A DNA stretch of 64,000 nt from Acanthosoma haemorrhoidale (lineage: Eukaryota > Arthropoda > Insecta > Hemiptera > Acanthosomatidae). The stretch lies in contig OV884009.1 in NCBI GenBank assembly GCA_930367205.1, positions 101,515,189-101,579,188 on the forward strand, in the 5' to 3' direction. How positions within the stretch are numbered: position 1 is the stretch's first letter; every line of letters starts with the position of its first letter. The notes under the pieces were generated by a model that saw only the letters and a program-made list of their open reading frames with translations, was not told where the DNA came from and did not search any database. Below, piece by piece: positions 47,566 through 60,520 of the stretch. Made by a program: the position numbers and the translations under genes.

Positions 47566-47999
47566 ACGTTTTTAAATATACAGGACATTGGACATTATTT
47601 GTTTTCTTTTTTATAGGTTAAAAGGCACCTAGATAAAGGAATTATTTATATAGTGATCAATGAGATGTATTAAATCTCCAGTGTATTTGTACCTACTCTA
47701 ATGAAAATCCACTTTCTGACATAAATTTATCATAAAGAACGTTTTTTAATGTGATGTGGCTTATTCTGTGACATATTTTCATCAGCTTTCAAATAATTAA
47801 AGCTGTGCCATTTTTAATAAGATTTGTTGTTTGTTACGGTTTTTAGTAGATTTTTCATAGACAGAAACCTTAATGATTTTATCCCTGTGTCTATCTTACA
47901 GCTTATATGTCCCTTGTTTGAATTATAGACTTAATAGGTCCCATTTGATACAAGAAAGACATATTATATTGACTAGGGTATCAAGTAAAATATCGCCTG
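47566..47999. other. Unique AT-rich sequence
   Basis: Nothing supported. Confidence 0.4.
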
Positions 48000-48011
48000 G
48001 ATTAATAATAA

Positions 48012-48896
48012 TAATTATTATTATTATTAAAACAGCTTTACTATGATAAAATTACAATCTGCCTCATCGGGAAACAAGCAATTGTAATAAATGTTTTTAT
48101 TCATTCCGTATTTACAATTTTCATTCACTCGCTCATTCATACAGTATCTACAAACAGCCCAGAGACCTCCCAAATCCACATGGTTGTCACCTCCCTCGCA
48201 TGCGAAAGAGGGAACGGAGTCTTGGAAAGTCCCCCACGCTCCTCCGGATACGAGCTTGTGGAGGCTGACCAAGAGCGCGAGAGCCACATACGCTCACAAC
48301 ATTAATGAAGAAACTGGCCATTGCCAGGACTCCTACTGTTACACATTTATAGCAGGTCACGAGCCCACTGCCGTTTTAGTCTCCGAGGAGGACTATAGGG
48401 ATGAGTGGTGCAGTGCAATGGCTGATAGGTGATTAGGGTGGTTGGATAGGTTACTATGGAATTTCATGAACTTGGAAGGGATGAGTTCGAGAATGTAAGG
48501 TATATTAAGATCGTTATGAAGGGTTTTGTTGCTGACGTAATAAGGGGCATTTACAATTGTTCTCAGGACTTTTAATTGAAAGGATTGGATACACTTGATG
48601 TTCGAATTTTTCGCTGCCCCTCATAGCTCAATTCCGTATGTCCTGATTGGCTTAAGTATAACTTTGTAGGTTAGTAATATTTTTTCTATTGATAGATGGG
48701 ATGTCCTTCGAAGTAGTCAGTACAGTTGTCCAAAGCGTCTGTTTAGTTCTGGTCTTTTTAGCCTCGTATGTGGGTTACAGGTCAGCTGTTTGTCGAGATG
48801 GAAGCCAAAATACCGTAGTAACTCGGATACAGGGAGAGGAATGGAATTAAAAGAAAATATTGGATAGGACTTGTAGCAGAGGGTGAAGGTGATGTA
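48012..48896 (-). mobile_element. Jockey-A copy with RT thumb region and candidate TSD
   Basis: From 48896 down on the minus strand this carries ~600 bp of RT: YFGFHLDKQLTCNPHTRLK, then RRFGQLY, then LTYKVILKPIRTYGIEL (with a stop in place of the usual W), then SNIKCIQSFQLKVLRTIVNA, and the IPSKFMKFHSNL terminus. These are textbook late-RT blocks of Jockey-clade LINEs. The 3' UTR follows and ends in a (TAA/TTA)n tail. The 12 bases gattaataataa occur at 48000-48011 and 48897-48908, a likely TSD, though similar to the tail repeat. A deletion removes the stretch encoding the RRLKRQ end. Confidence 0.88.
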
Positions 48897-48909
48897 GATT
48901 AATAATAAA

Positions 48910-49810
48910 TATGTGTAAATAACTTGGCAACCTAGGGACTACATTATCACTGAGAGGGACATTAAGGGGATATTTGATGCTTTGAGGTGCCAAAAATTAA
49001 AGCTGTAACGTTAAAAATAATAAAGTGTCATTCCATATAACCGACCAATAATCGGATTAATAATTTGGGTTCACTAATAGAAATGGTTTAATAACAAACA
49101 AAAAAGGTTATTAGTTAACAGTACCTTATAGCAGTTTTTCTCACTCATTTACTCTTGTTTCATTTCTAGGATATGGTTTCGAAATAATACAATTAGTTCA
49201 GTTTACTATATTAATCCGTTAAAATAGAAATTATGAAGCAAAATGGCGAGGCTACTCCATCGATGAAAAAATTGACAAATTACGTTTATAAATAAAAACA
49301 CTTTTCCCAGGTTTGGCAGTTTCATTGATACAATTAAGATGATCAATTAGTAGGATGGATTAGCTAATTATCAAAAGTTAGACTGAATCCGAGCACGTTT
49401 TTAATATATACAATTGTGGAAAAAAACAAAAGAAAATATGTCAAAAAATAAAACAAGAGGGGTACAAGCCTAACAAGAGGAAAGAGGGGTGGGTCGGCTT
49501 CATGAGCAATTAATATTTGAGAAGGATACGCATGACACATGATACTTATATGATAACTTCTAGGTACCAGGACATCTTGCTCAGGACAAACGAAGAAGAA
49601 TTACCTTTCGTCTTAATTAAATATTTGTAACAATCCAAAAGGAATCTATGGAATTTTTCGTGACTCCACCTAAGAGCAGAAATAGAGAAATATATGTAAA
49701 ATTTATCCCTAGGGGGGAGAAGCAATTGTGAATAATTTGTAGCATATTTACAGTTTAGCCATAATATTTTATTTATATAATTTGGGTGATTTTTTATGCA
49801 ACTTTGTGAG
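48910..49810. other. Unique AT-rich sequence
   Basis: Nothing supported. Confidence 0.4.
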
Positions 49811-49814
49811 AAGG

Positions 49815-50135
49815 CAATTATTATTAATTATCAATGGACATGCCTACCCTTTGATCTAAAAACCACCCCAGAGATTTTCCGAAGAATTTTAACATATCAA
49901 GAAAATACTAACTCTTAGGGTCTGCAGTTAACACTATTTATATGATATCTTTATTTTCTCAAAAACTTTTGAGAAACACTTAATGCATTTATCACAACTA
50001 TTTGAAGCAATTCTAGCTGAAGGTTTTAGGTTAAATTCTCAAAATGCATTTTTGCATGATACACAGAAATGTATTTAGGTCACATAATTAAAAATATCTC
50101 CATTTAACCATTAAAGGATTACCTAATTTCTATAA
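49815..50135 (+). pseudogene. Ty3/gypsy RT remnant
   Basis: The plus strand gives WTCLPFDLKTTPEIFRRIL (the MPFGLxxAPxxFQ block) and, after damage, KCIFA then MYLGHIIKN. Nucleotide similarity to the reverse complement of 55290-55560 is obvious across the whole stretch ('caattctagctgaaggtttt', 'aaatgcattttt.catgat', 'acctaatttctata'). The two are therefore copies of one gypsy family. The catalytic YIDD segment is unreadable and all flanking domains are missing. Confidence 0.82.
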
Positions 50136-53100
50136 AAAATTATCCAGTTACAAAAAAAAAAAATAATGTACGCTAGTTTTTAGGGGAAATAAATATATAC
50201 CGATAATTGCAATACCAAAGGCTCGAGTCATCATATTTCTTAATTTTAAAATATGCAGCGCACGGATGATCTGTACGGTCATTGGAAGGAAAAGGGATGC
50301 GATCAGGGATTATGAAGGCTTTATTACCCTTTTTCTTCTGTCACGTAACTGTGCTCTGTATAGACTAGTTTTAGTATGTTTTTGTTTTTAGTATTAGTTG
50401 TTTATTCTCAATTAAAATATGATCCTTTTTAGTACTCCAAAAAGGTTTGTTTATGTTCTTGTCGTTTTAGACTCATATGAAGTGTTTTTTTCTGTGTCTT
50501 TTGATGAGGTATAAACCTTAGACAGGGCTTATCGGAAGAACTGAGATCGCCTGGTAGTTAAAAACAAGAGATGGATGGCAAATTTTCCAATTAACAAAGA
50601 TAAAAACAAACCTGGTTACATTTTTTCGGTTTATATTGTCAGTTTTGATTTTATTTTTATGAATAATCAATCTGTATCATTGTTCGTGCTGGTAGCTATT
50701 AAAAAAGGGAATGTTGAGAAAGCTTGTGCATGAGGGGAGAAGATTACTCCTGTTGACGAGGGTTCAACAACTGTCTGTTCTCAAGGTAGGTATTTTGACC
50801 GGGGTAGATTAGAACTTGGAATAGGCTGTCAGTACGGGATATGGGCAGTTATTCACTGACCGCCTATTCCATCATCATTACTCTCTCAGCTTCACTTACC
50901 TACCCTCACATCCAATGATTTTTTTTTATTGTTCTAATCCCAACAATAATTTAAGCACCATGAAATATTTTTGAAAAACAATAAACTATATCTGCAGAGG
51001 ACCCGGTTTAGCTGTCGATATAAAGCCGATAAAGTAAATTTCCCTCCATGACCTGATGACTATCAGGTATTATGTTTATCAATCAACCTATCCCAAGAGA
51101 GATAGTTTACCTTTTAGGTAATATGGATCGGTCTGTCATCGGTATATTCTCGATTAGTAGTCTAAATTAGAATTAACTAAATTAGAAAGATTTAAAAATA
51201 TAACCTCAAGGATAGTTATGAAATTCGCTGATTATTTTTGGCTAAAATTCAATTCCTGGAAATATGCAAAAAAAATAATCATGAAACAAGTAAGGCCCTT
51301 TAACGTTTAAGATTCCGAATTCAGACACATAAGATTTATCGCATGGTTCAGAAACGTTATATAAAGTAACGCACTGTAAAAATAAATGAAAATATAATTA
51401 ATTCGAGTTAACAAAGTTTTATGGCTCAACAATAGAAATAACTCATTTTATCCAACTATAATGTTAATCTAATTATTTTTATGTAAATTTTTTTTATTTA
51501 TTTAAAAAGATACAATGACAATTAGTAGCTTTCTATATTTCATTTAATGATTTTTGCAATCCCTAATTGTGCATTTTAATAACATATATGTTCTACCAAG
51601 AGCTTAGCACCCAGACAATAGCTAGGATATAACTTTTTTTTAATAAGAAACTCACCTTATACATTTTTTATGCGACATGTTCGCACTCTAAATGTTATGC
51701 CTTGATGGCAGAATTGAATTTTTTCATAATTCATAATTTGTTGAATTTAACCAGGAGCAACTGGAAGACACAAAAATTTGGAAGCTGAGGTCTTCCCTTG
51801 CAAATGGCTTAAAGATAATTTGGATTCAAACATTTTTACTACATGTTATTAATGTATTTAACCCAACTGATGATTGAAGGTGTTTTGGAACAGACCTTTA
51901 ACATTTTATAAATTATGTAAGTTGGCGAATAAACATAAATTGAGTGACCAAAAAGAACATTGCAGAAATGATGGATTTACGGTTCTGAATTCAAATTATC
52001 TGAGGAATAACCTTTGTGTCTTTATTAAAATAATAGCTTTGTGTTTGCGGATTTATGTGCTTATCCGTTCATGACAGGTTTTCTGTTACAGAACTTTTAT
52101 AATTTCAAAATCATCCCTAGTCATTACCATAAATAGTAAATAGACCACATTATTTTTTTAAACCTATGTAATTTATTGATAAAATGGTTGAAGCAAGATG
52201 GTTGAACAAATTAAATTAATTATAGAATACTTTTGAGTTGGAAGATGGATCATAGATAATGGTCCCCCCTTTAAAACAGCCATTGTTGAAATAGTTGACA
52301 TTTTAATTTAGATTAATGACTAATGCTAAGGGCTTATCTTCTTTTCTTGTATGACTCATTGAGTCACTACAAAATATCTCGACCGTTCCAAATCAACGAT
52401 TAAATTTTCAGATTTAACTCTCCGAGGATTTTATATGTGTTTAAAAAATTAATTCTTAAACATCAAAATTAAACTGTTTCTTTATTTGTATCCCAGCCCC
52501 ACTACTAACTAACATTAGGTTTGTAGGAAAAGAGCTGGTAGAAATGATTAGATTAAGGAAATTGTAGGAGCACATGAAAGTAAGACTTGAATTTGTTCAA
52601 CCTTGGCTGGCAAGTTTAATTTACGGCCCCTTGATCTGGAATGACAATTGCACCAAGGACTTTGCTCAAATCCTTTGTTGTGTAAAAAACAACTTCTGGG
52701 ATCATGGCTGGATCCGACCATTAAACAGATAACCAGACATTTTTAGCCAAACTGTTGCTCAACTATCTTTTTATTTCATTTTTAATAAGCCTCATGTTAA
52801 TGAAACAAGCTCTAGGAAGTTAGTGTAGGTCCTTTAATATTTTAATTTAAGACAATATAAGTTTCTTCGTGATAACAATGATTGTAATGTTTATACTAAA
52901 CTATTAGAAACATCCCTTTCACATAAAAAAATACTGTTCTATCTTTATTTATCATTTTGGGGACTGCCAAACTTTGGAATTATACTTGCTATAATTAAGC
53001 TTGACCTTACCAAATCAAATGTTTGAGGCTGTAGTGACAGACAGACCTGGAGTAATCATAATTCGTCTGTATTTATGTTCTTTGTTAGTGGGTATAGAAA

Positions 53101-54147
53101 TAATAGAATTGATCTGATATTCGAAAACATTATAACCATCTTGAAAATTCCATGTGATAGTTTAAATACAATAAAGAGAAGTAAGTGTTGTAAACATGAA
53201 AAAGTCTGTCGTGTGTCACTAAAAGTTTTTAAAGCAGTTCGGAAGCTATTTAAATTTTATTTTTTAATATATGTTTGATATGGTTATTATGTTGTTTTAC
53301 GCGATGTTAATAGCCTATTTTATTCAATATTTCAGCTCTTTGATTGAGAGTATTCCAATGACGAACGTTGCTTGGTTTACCAATCATTTAATAAGAAGTT
53401 AGGAATAACAAAAATAAAGAAAAAAAATACGAAGTATATAAATATCATTTTTAACCACACGGGGAAACGTTTCACATATTTGCACACGAATTTATTTTCA
53501 TGATTTCCTTGAGAGCTGCCATAAACCGAGAGCGAAGAAGCCATTGGACTGATAACATACAATTCCAAAATCATCTTCTTCAAATTTATTTAAACTCATC
53601 TGTGCTGGTCGTTTCAATACAGAGTTTGACAGCAGGCACACTGGCCGACAGTTCATTTAAACCGTATCGGGCAGGTTTTTTCCATAGAAATTTATCTTGT
53701 TTTGAAATTTTTGGTGTATGTAATGTATGTATAAAAAAATGAGTATATGTATAATATGACTTTATCTATCTGGATTATCAGTTGATGTAAGTAATATATT
53801 TTTGTCTCTTAACAAAAACTCAATTTATTTTCTCTGTAAACGAAACAGCATTTTCATGCCTTTATTTCAAATATTGTTCTTTCTCCACATAACTCTTTAA
53901 TTCCTTAACTTTACTGAACTCAAAAGTGCACTTAAATCTCTACACTCCATCGCTTTCCCTATAACTCCTAGTTACGACATTCAATCGTCTGGTCTACTGT
54001 GCAGGTCATCCGTGCGCGTCGTATTTTAAAATTAAGAAATATGGCGATTCGAGCGTGTTCTTTATATATGTATATATATGAACTAGGTTTAAGTCCATGT
54101 GTGTGAAAAGATCTACATGTTATAAACATATACAACTATGTTGAATA
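50136..54147. other. Unique AT-rich sequence
   Basis: Frames at 51874-52074, 53075-53278, 53377-53583 and 53500-53742 have no domains. No recurring repeat was detected. Confidence 0.4.
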
Positions 54148-54253
54148 CGAGGGTGGTCTGAAAAGTTTCCGACCTAACAAAGCTTTTATTTTAGCTTTTA
54201 TTTATTTTATTATCATCTTCATGTTGAGGTCGGAAACTTTCAGACCACCTGTG
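54148..54253. mobile_element. Mariner-type MITE, 106 bp
   Basis: Terminal inverted repeats of ~28 bp at 54148-54175 and 54226-54253 share 'ggtggtctgaaa(a)gtttccgacct'. The element is flanked by TA on both sides (54146-54147, 54254-54255), the Tc1/mariner target. The internal ~50 bp is AT-rich and non-coding. It lies just beyond the 3' end of the gypsy remnant. Confidence 0.85.
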
Positions 54254-54384
54254 TATGTACTCTGTCTGGTAGTGGATCTCAACACACTCAACTGTGATGT
54301 TAAACAGTGTATATTTATAGAGATCATTAAAAGTATAAGGTAAATTAGTTATTAGAAATTTATTATTTATTAATAGAAATACGA

Positions 54385-55910
54385 TTACTCGAAACGTTTA
54401 CATATCGCCCCCCTAGGTGAAGAACGTAGTGAGACATAAGAAGCGTGAACGTTGTTAGATTCTGATGTTTTGTAACCAGTGTCTATTTCATAAATTGAAT
54501 TCGAAATTTTTTTTTCTATCTTATACGGTCCAATTCTTAATTCGTCCAATGTTTTCCTATTTAATTGTTTTCCATTTTCTACATAAACTAGGTCGCCTAC
54601 ATTCAATCCATACTCCTTTCTGTGTTCATCGAATTGTTTTTTATTATAATCACGTGATTGCTTTGTATTTTCTAGTGCTAATTGTCTGTCTCTTTCTAAA
54701 TCTTTATTCGTATGGCGTTGTTTCAATTCATGTGGTCAAATATTTGTATTTTCGCCTTCTAATAAATATTTGGGGGATAATTTTTGACTGTCTGCACTGT
54801 TTTGTGCTATCTTCTAAGCTGTTTTTCTTCATTTATTTTGCATCTTATTTTATTGACTAAAGTTTGATTTAGTCTTTCGTTGAGGTCGTTTGAAAAAGTT
54901 GAGGCAATCGCAGTGAAAATTAATCTTATCTTGTTCCATTTAGAAATTATTTTAATTCTCTTGAATTTATCCCTGGGCTAAGCTGTGCCTGGGGCCGCTA
55001 AAACTATGCATATGTTACGATTCTGTGCTACCATTTTTGTCTAATCTATGAAATCATCAGAGGTTTGAGTTATTGATGTTGTAATAATAAGCATATCTTG
55101 TGAAGTGATCAACGATGTAAGTATTTTTTTGTTGAACAATAGCCTCCGAAACCTCTTATTGTATCTAAGGGTACAATTTCAAATGGGTACGTTGAAGTGT
55201 GATAATAAGCAAATACTTGATATTTTTCTTGATTCGTTTTTTATACATATGGTTTATAGAAATTAGGTTATCCTCTTTGGTTAAATTGAGGTATTTTTAA
55301 TTATGTGACCTAAATAGTTCCCTGATTATCATGTAAAAATGCATTTTAAGAATTTAACCAAAAACCTTCAGCTAGAATTGCTTTTAATAGTTGTGATAAA
55401 TGCATCAATTGTCCCTCAAATGTTTTTGAGAAAACAAAGATAACAGCTATATAGTTAACTGCAAACCCCAAGAGTTTGTAGTTTCTTATTATGTTAGCTA
55501 AAGCTTTTTGGAAAATCGCTGCGGTGGCTTTCAGACCAAAGGGTAGGCATGTCTATTGATAATTGCCTTCTTGAGTAACAAGTCCTGTTTTGTGTTTATC
55601 TTGTGTTCTTAAAGGGATTGGCTAGAATGCTGAATTTATATCTAAATTTGAAGAAAATGTGCAGTTCCTTGTTTTTATCATTAGATCCTCAATCAGGTTT
55701 GGCAAACCTTGATTAATAAATTGTGAGCAATATATATTAATCACCCATCATTCAATTTATTCTATTTTTATTTCATTTAACTTTTTTTTAGTCATGTCCA
55801 TTGAAACTTCTCTTTTCGTAAATTATATTTTACCATCTGATTTTCTTCCATTGATCAACACGAGATTTAACTTTGAATTAGAGTTAATTGGGACAAAATC
55901 AAATTAAAAA
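54385..55910 (-). pseudogene. Ty3/gypsy pol remnant: RT joined to integrase, RNase H missing
   Basis: From ~55900 down on the minus strand: RT with DINSAF, KHKTGLVTQEGNY, LPFGLKATAAIFQKAL, VFSKTFEGQLMHLSQLLKA. The YIDD site reads VNYIAVIFVFS, so both catalytic aspartates are lost. A short junction follows with no RNase H or integrase zinc finger. The integrase core comes next (YPFEIVPLDTIRGFGGY near 55190-55140; LAAPGTA where ADxGT is expected, near 55000; NERLNQTLVNKI near 54870). Finally the integrase C-terminus lies in an intact 113-codon frame (54385-54726) with GDLVYVENG and RIGPYKIEK, a GPY/F-type module. About 1 kb has been lost between RT and integrase. No LTR was recognised. Confidence 0.88.
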
Positions 55911-58900
55911 AGTATTAATTAATTTTATTTTAGTATAACTTTACGTCAATGCAGTAGGTTTAATAATTAAATGGAATCCAAAATAAATTATTTTAATTAT
56001 TCAAAGTAAGCGAAGAGAACCACGCTTCTCACCTCTCCAGATAAGGTAGCTGCGAATATATATGTATCGATAGACAGATATATTTTCATACATTATATAC
56101 ATTCACCCCCGAGGCCGAACGTAGCAACAGGCTTGAGTAGGGCACTCACCTGTTGAGTCGACTCAGCGGATATAGGGGATACTTTCCGGCCCCCTCCTAC
56201 TCCTATTTTATAATTTTTTTAACAGCGGGGAGAGGGAAATATCACGGGATACGATTCAATCGGGGACGTTTTTACATTGTCAACTTTATGCTCTTTTTGA
56301 AACAAACATCACACTTCATAGCTTGGACATCCGTCCGACAAAATGATGTTCAGTAAAAACCAATTTTACTGTGACTGCAATCTTAAAAACAAAATGGAAT
56401 TGGGTACTGATAACAATTAAGAATTTAATAATATGTTTTTGAGTTGTCTAAATCCCAATCGTCGTTTTACAAAGCAGTTCTGGAAGGAATGTTGTGTGGA
56501 TAGACATAATCATTATAATCTGTCTGCATGTTCAATGACAACGGTCACAATAATAATTCAAACCATCTGAAATTTAAAAGGATAGAATACAATAGTGGAA
56601 GGTATGTAAAATAAATTAAACCTGAAACAAAAACTAGTTCAGTTTTTCTAATTTTAAGGCTTCCCAAGTCCCAGTTCTTATGATTTGGCAGATTCAACGT
56701 TCTGATTATTCTTTTTGGTTTATAAAACATAAAAGACGGAGCACGAAAATGAAACCAAAGATACATTTTTTATATTTATTGGAGAATCAATATTGAGAGC
56801 AGTAGTGCAAAACAAATAATATGTCCCCATTTAAAGTTTTATCAACTTTCCAAGAAACTAAGCACGATATTTTCTACGTCCTTTTCTTAATTTTTAATAT
56901 TAATAATCTTTATTTATCGTAGTGTCAGTAACGATGGCAACACCACCAATTTAAATCTGTTGGTAGAGGGCAATTCAATTGCTCCTATTAGTCCAGTCCT
57001 TTGTCGGCCAGTTTGTAATTTAATCTACTGATTAATGATGTGACGACGATTTAATGCTGCATTATCGCACTCAAAGATTGGTCTGTTCAGCTTCAAATAC
57101 CAGGCTGGTAAAATTAGAATTTCATTCACATTCGTAAAAAAAAAACAAAAGTCGTCGATGAAATTCTCTGCTGATCTAAGGACGAACTAGTGATTTTTAG
57201 CTGTGCTATGTTCCCTACTAGGTTACATTTGAATAACGTTTGGATAAAGGAATTCCTGGTATTAAACTCAGCCTGTCCCTGTTTTTTTTTCTTTAATATT
57301 TTATAAATCAGTTTTTAACAATTGTAAAGATACACTTACATGTGCATATTTTGGAAAATATAGAGCTCATTAACAGTTCAGTAGTGTTGGGTAGTGGAAA
57401 GGATGGGACAAGTAGGTCAGTGTGTATCAGCCATCCCATCCGATGCCTAGTCATTCAAGCAATGGCTATGTGCTTCGAAACATTGTTGTTTCGAGCATGT
57501 ATGTGTCATGCACCCTGAATTCACACATCTATGTTATATCTGACAAATTAATATAAATGAGCAATTATGGACATTTAGCAATCATTTACCAATCTATGAG
57601 AAAAAAATATTATGCATATAACCAAGATGGTAAAAACCGGAAGTATTTTTTTAATTTTGAAAAAAAAAACGCTAGTTATTCTTTTATAAAAACATTTTAT
57701 TAACCAAATCACATTGATCACTTAATATCACCTTTTAGACGAATAGAAAATGTTAAGTTAAAACAGTGAAATAAAGGCGTGATTCCAAAAAAAGGAACAA
57801 AAAAATCAATAATGTGAAAACAGCCACTCCATCTTTGATATTTCAAAAAAAAAAGGAAAATTGATGTCTGGGAGACAGAAAGAAGACTACACAGGTTTTT
57901 CCTATTCGGCCGTATCTTCGACCCTTTCCTAGGTAGAAGTGGTGAGAAAATGGAGGCAGTGATGGAATTTCTCACCCTTAGAATTGGGAAGCTGGAAAAA
58001 GGTATTTGCCAGCCATACACGAGTAGAAGGAGGGGGAGTAAAGAAGTGATTGATGGAACAATCGGCACAATTAATAAAGTTCCATCTACCATAGTCAGAT
58101 TATCAGGTCCTTGAGGCCAGCTTCCAACCAACTTGTGCCCACTCTATTAACCGATGGTTCTTCACTCCCTCGCATGACCACAAAATAATAAACAACATCA
58201 GCTAGCTACAAAATTAGCCATAAACCTCAGAATCAGTAATTATTATTTGACTCTTCTTCATGGGATCACACTATTACCTAATTTTAATATTTTAAGATAT
58301 TTTAATGTGCATTAATTTTTGTTATTTTATTTTAGTTACTTACTATTATTATTCTATTATTTCTCTGTTTAAATCGTTCAATGTGTTCGCTAACATTGTA
58401 AAGTATATATTTTACAATTTTAATTCGTTTGGTAATTCTGCTTAAACATTATTGCGCTATTAAAGGACGTGCGTAATTTTTGTGAAGGAAGTTATTAATT
58501 TTCATTAAGATAATTTATTGTTTATAAAACTTATTTTATCGATGGTTTAAAGGTTTAAAGGCTTATGGTGGCGTCTGTATTCTCGTGAAAGAATACATAA
58601 ATACACCCCTCCAATCTGTTGCTGTAACGGTTTATAAGCCTTTTCTTCTTATTCTTAGTCCTTTTGTCTGAGACCGAATGTACTACTTTCTATCTAGGGT
58701 TTGATAAATTTATTTTGTCAATTGCCTAGTCCTGTAATTACCTTAGGTGATGCAAATACAAGAAGTCCTCTGTGGGGACTTCAAGCTTAGGCCGACTACA
58801 GAAAATCGCACTTAGTTGCCAGATTTGTAATTTCAAAAAATAAAAGATCATCTTGAGAAAATTTTGTATCGCAAATAAATCATAACACTCTTCTTTCCAT

Positions 58901-58960
58901 TTTTTGGGGTATCATAAGGAAGATAAGTGGAGGTGGTTATTCTCCACCTATAACCTCTCT
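55911..58960. other. Unique sequence, mostly AT-rich
   Basis: A GC-richer patch at 56100-56260 is unassigned. A 137-codon minus frame at 57718-58131 has hydrophobic stretches but no known motif, and is not called as a gene. Nothing else was seen. Confidence 0.35.
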
Positions 58961-59124
58961 TACAATCTCAAACAAGCTGATCCAATTGAGATATGAGATT
59001 GTCTGGGTGCACACTTCCAGCTTATGTCCTCTGATGAGAATTTGTGCATATAGTCGAGATAAATACGAGAAAGACATGACACCATCCCGATTAGCGCATT
59101 TTTCGCGAGCCTCTACTACGAGCC

Positions 59125-60520
59125 TTTCTCCTACTATGAGTTCTAAAATGTGCCAGCTTCAGGAAAGGAGATATCACCAGGTCCCGACAATTTATGCAGA
59201 GGTGTGATTACAAACGTAAGCAAGCAACGTAATTTCGCGTTTTATTAATAAAATGTTCATTTCTGGTTTATTCCATTGTGAGTGGAGAGAATCTAGTGCG
59301 GTAGAGGGATAAGCCCCAGCTCCTAGCATCGAGGTCCATAGCCGTAACATCTTAAAATGTACGTCCCGTTCCACCTACTCTACCCTTGGCAGAATGGTTT
59401 CAGGAATTAGGGGCACTTTAAGCTTTTAAAGACAGGGAGAGTGTCCTTGCTGTATTCTTGGACAGTGTGCATTTGATCGTGTTTGGAAAACACATATTAT
59501 GAAACCAGTTAAATGTGGTTTGCTAGTTTCCCAATTATTTCAACAAGAGAATGCAGATTCACAAGGAAGTGTGCTTGGTCCTAGATTGTTTGGCTTGGCT
59601 CTGGATAGCATCAATACATGCTTGACACAAGACATAAAAACGTTAATGTATGCCGAAGACATTATAACATATGTTAGTGGTAAAGCCTTTGATCTTCATT
59701 TCCTCGTACAACGAACTCTAAACAGATTAGCCCGATAGGCAAAACAACAGGGATTTCAATTAGTTGTAGAAAAATATCCTGCCATTTTTTTCCGGAAGCC
59801 CCCCGCTGAAAACGTTTGTCCACAAACTTAACAATGCCCCTATTCACTTCCACGATCAAGTGAAATACCTGGGTGTCGTGACAGACCGGTTTCTCAATCG
59901 GGCAGCATACGTCATAGTCCTAAAAGCTAAATGTACATTTGTGCTTCCACTTCTGAAGGTCGTGACTAATACTTCTTGTTTTCCCTTCATACTTCTTCTT
60001 TGTTTTGAAGATAGATTAAGCCTATTCATCTTTTATAGGAGCATGATAAGGCCCAAGCTTAACTATAGCGTTGTACGGCATAACTCTGCTTGTAAAGCAG
60101 CCTTAAAGACTCTAGACACCATCGGGGTTGTTTGACTGAGACTGATGCTTTTCGGTCCAGTCCGACTACTAGTTGAAGCAAGAGAGCTTCTACTAGCTTT
60201 AAGGATCTGCGAATTTTTGTTAGTATCTTTCTTCTTGAAGATATTTTCTACACTGAGACACCCATTGAATTCCCGTTTTCGGACCGGATAACTAGCCTTT
60301 GAACATGAACCGCTAACATTCTCCTGATAGAACAGGCTCATAAAAATAAAGGAACTAATGCAACCTACCATTTGATTTTCTACCAAACCCTATTTATTAA
60401 ATATGCCTAAAATACTAATTAATAGTTAATGAAACCTGCCCTTCCCTGTGTCTGCTGCGGATCTGAGCATCTTTTACATTCATGCGTATTTTGGTTGAAT
60501 GTCCTCCGAGAGAGGAGGAG
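59125..60520 (+). pseudogene. Third LINE family: degenerate endonuclease/RT to C-terminus
   Basis: Plus-strand blocks in order. SPGPDNLC (about 59180) opens the RT. EWRESSAVEG lies near 59280. CAFDRVWKTHIM (about 59470-59500) is the motif A region. SQGSVLGPRLFGLALDSIN (about 59560-59615) is followed by MYAEDIITYVSG (about 59645-59680), the YADD box with one aspartate replaced. VKYLGVVTDRFLNRAAYV (about 59858-59910) and YRSMIRPKLNYSVVRHNSACKAAL (about 60030-60105) follow. VEARELLLALRI-like text runs near 60170-60215. The thumb and C-terminal pattern (SACKxALKTLDT...VEARE) suggests an I/Loa/R1-like rather than Jockey family. That assignment is tentative. Frameshifts are numerous. Confidence 0.82.

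Noticed and set aside
57718..58131. 137-codon minus frame with hydrophobic stretches
   Set aside because: No recognisable motif, splice context or second copy; length alone is insufficient in this composition.
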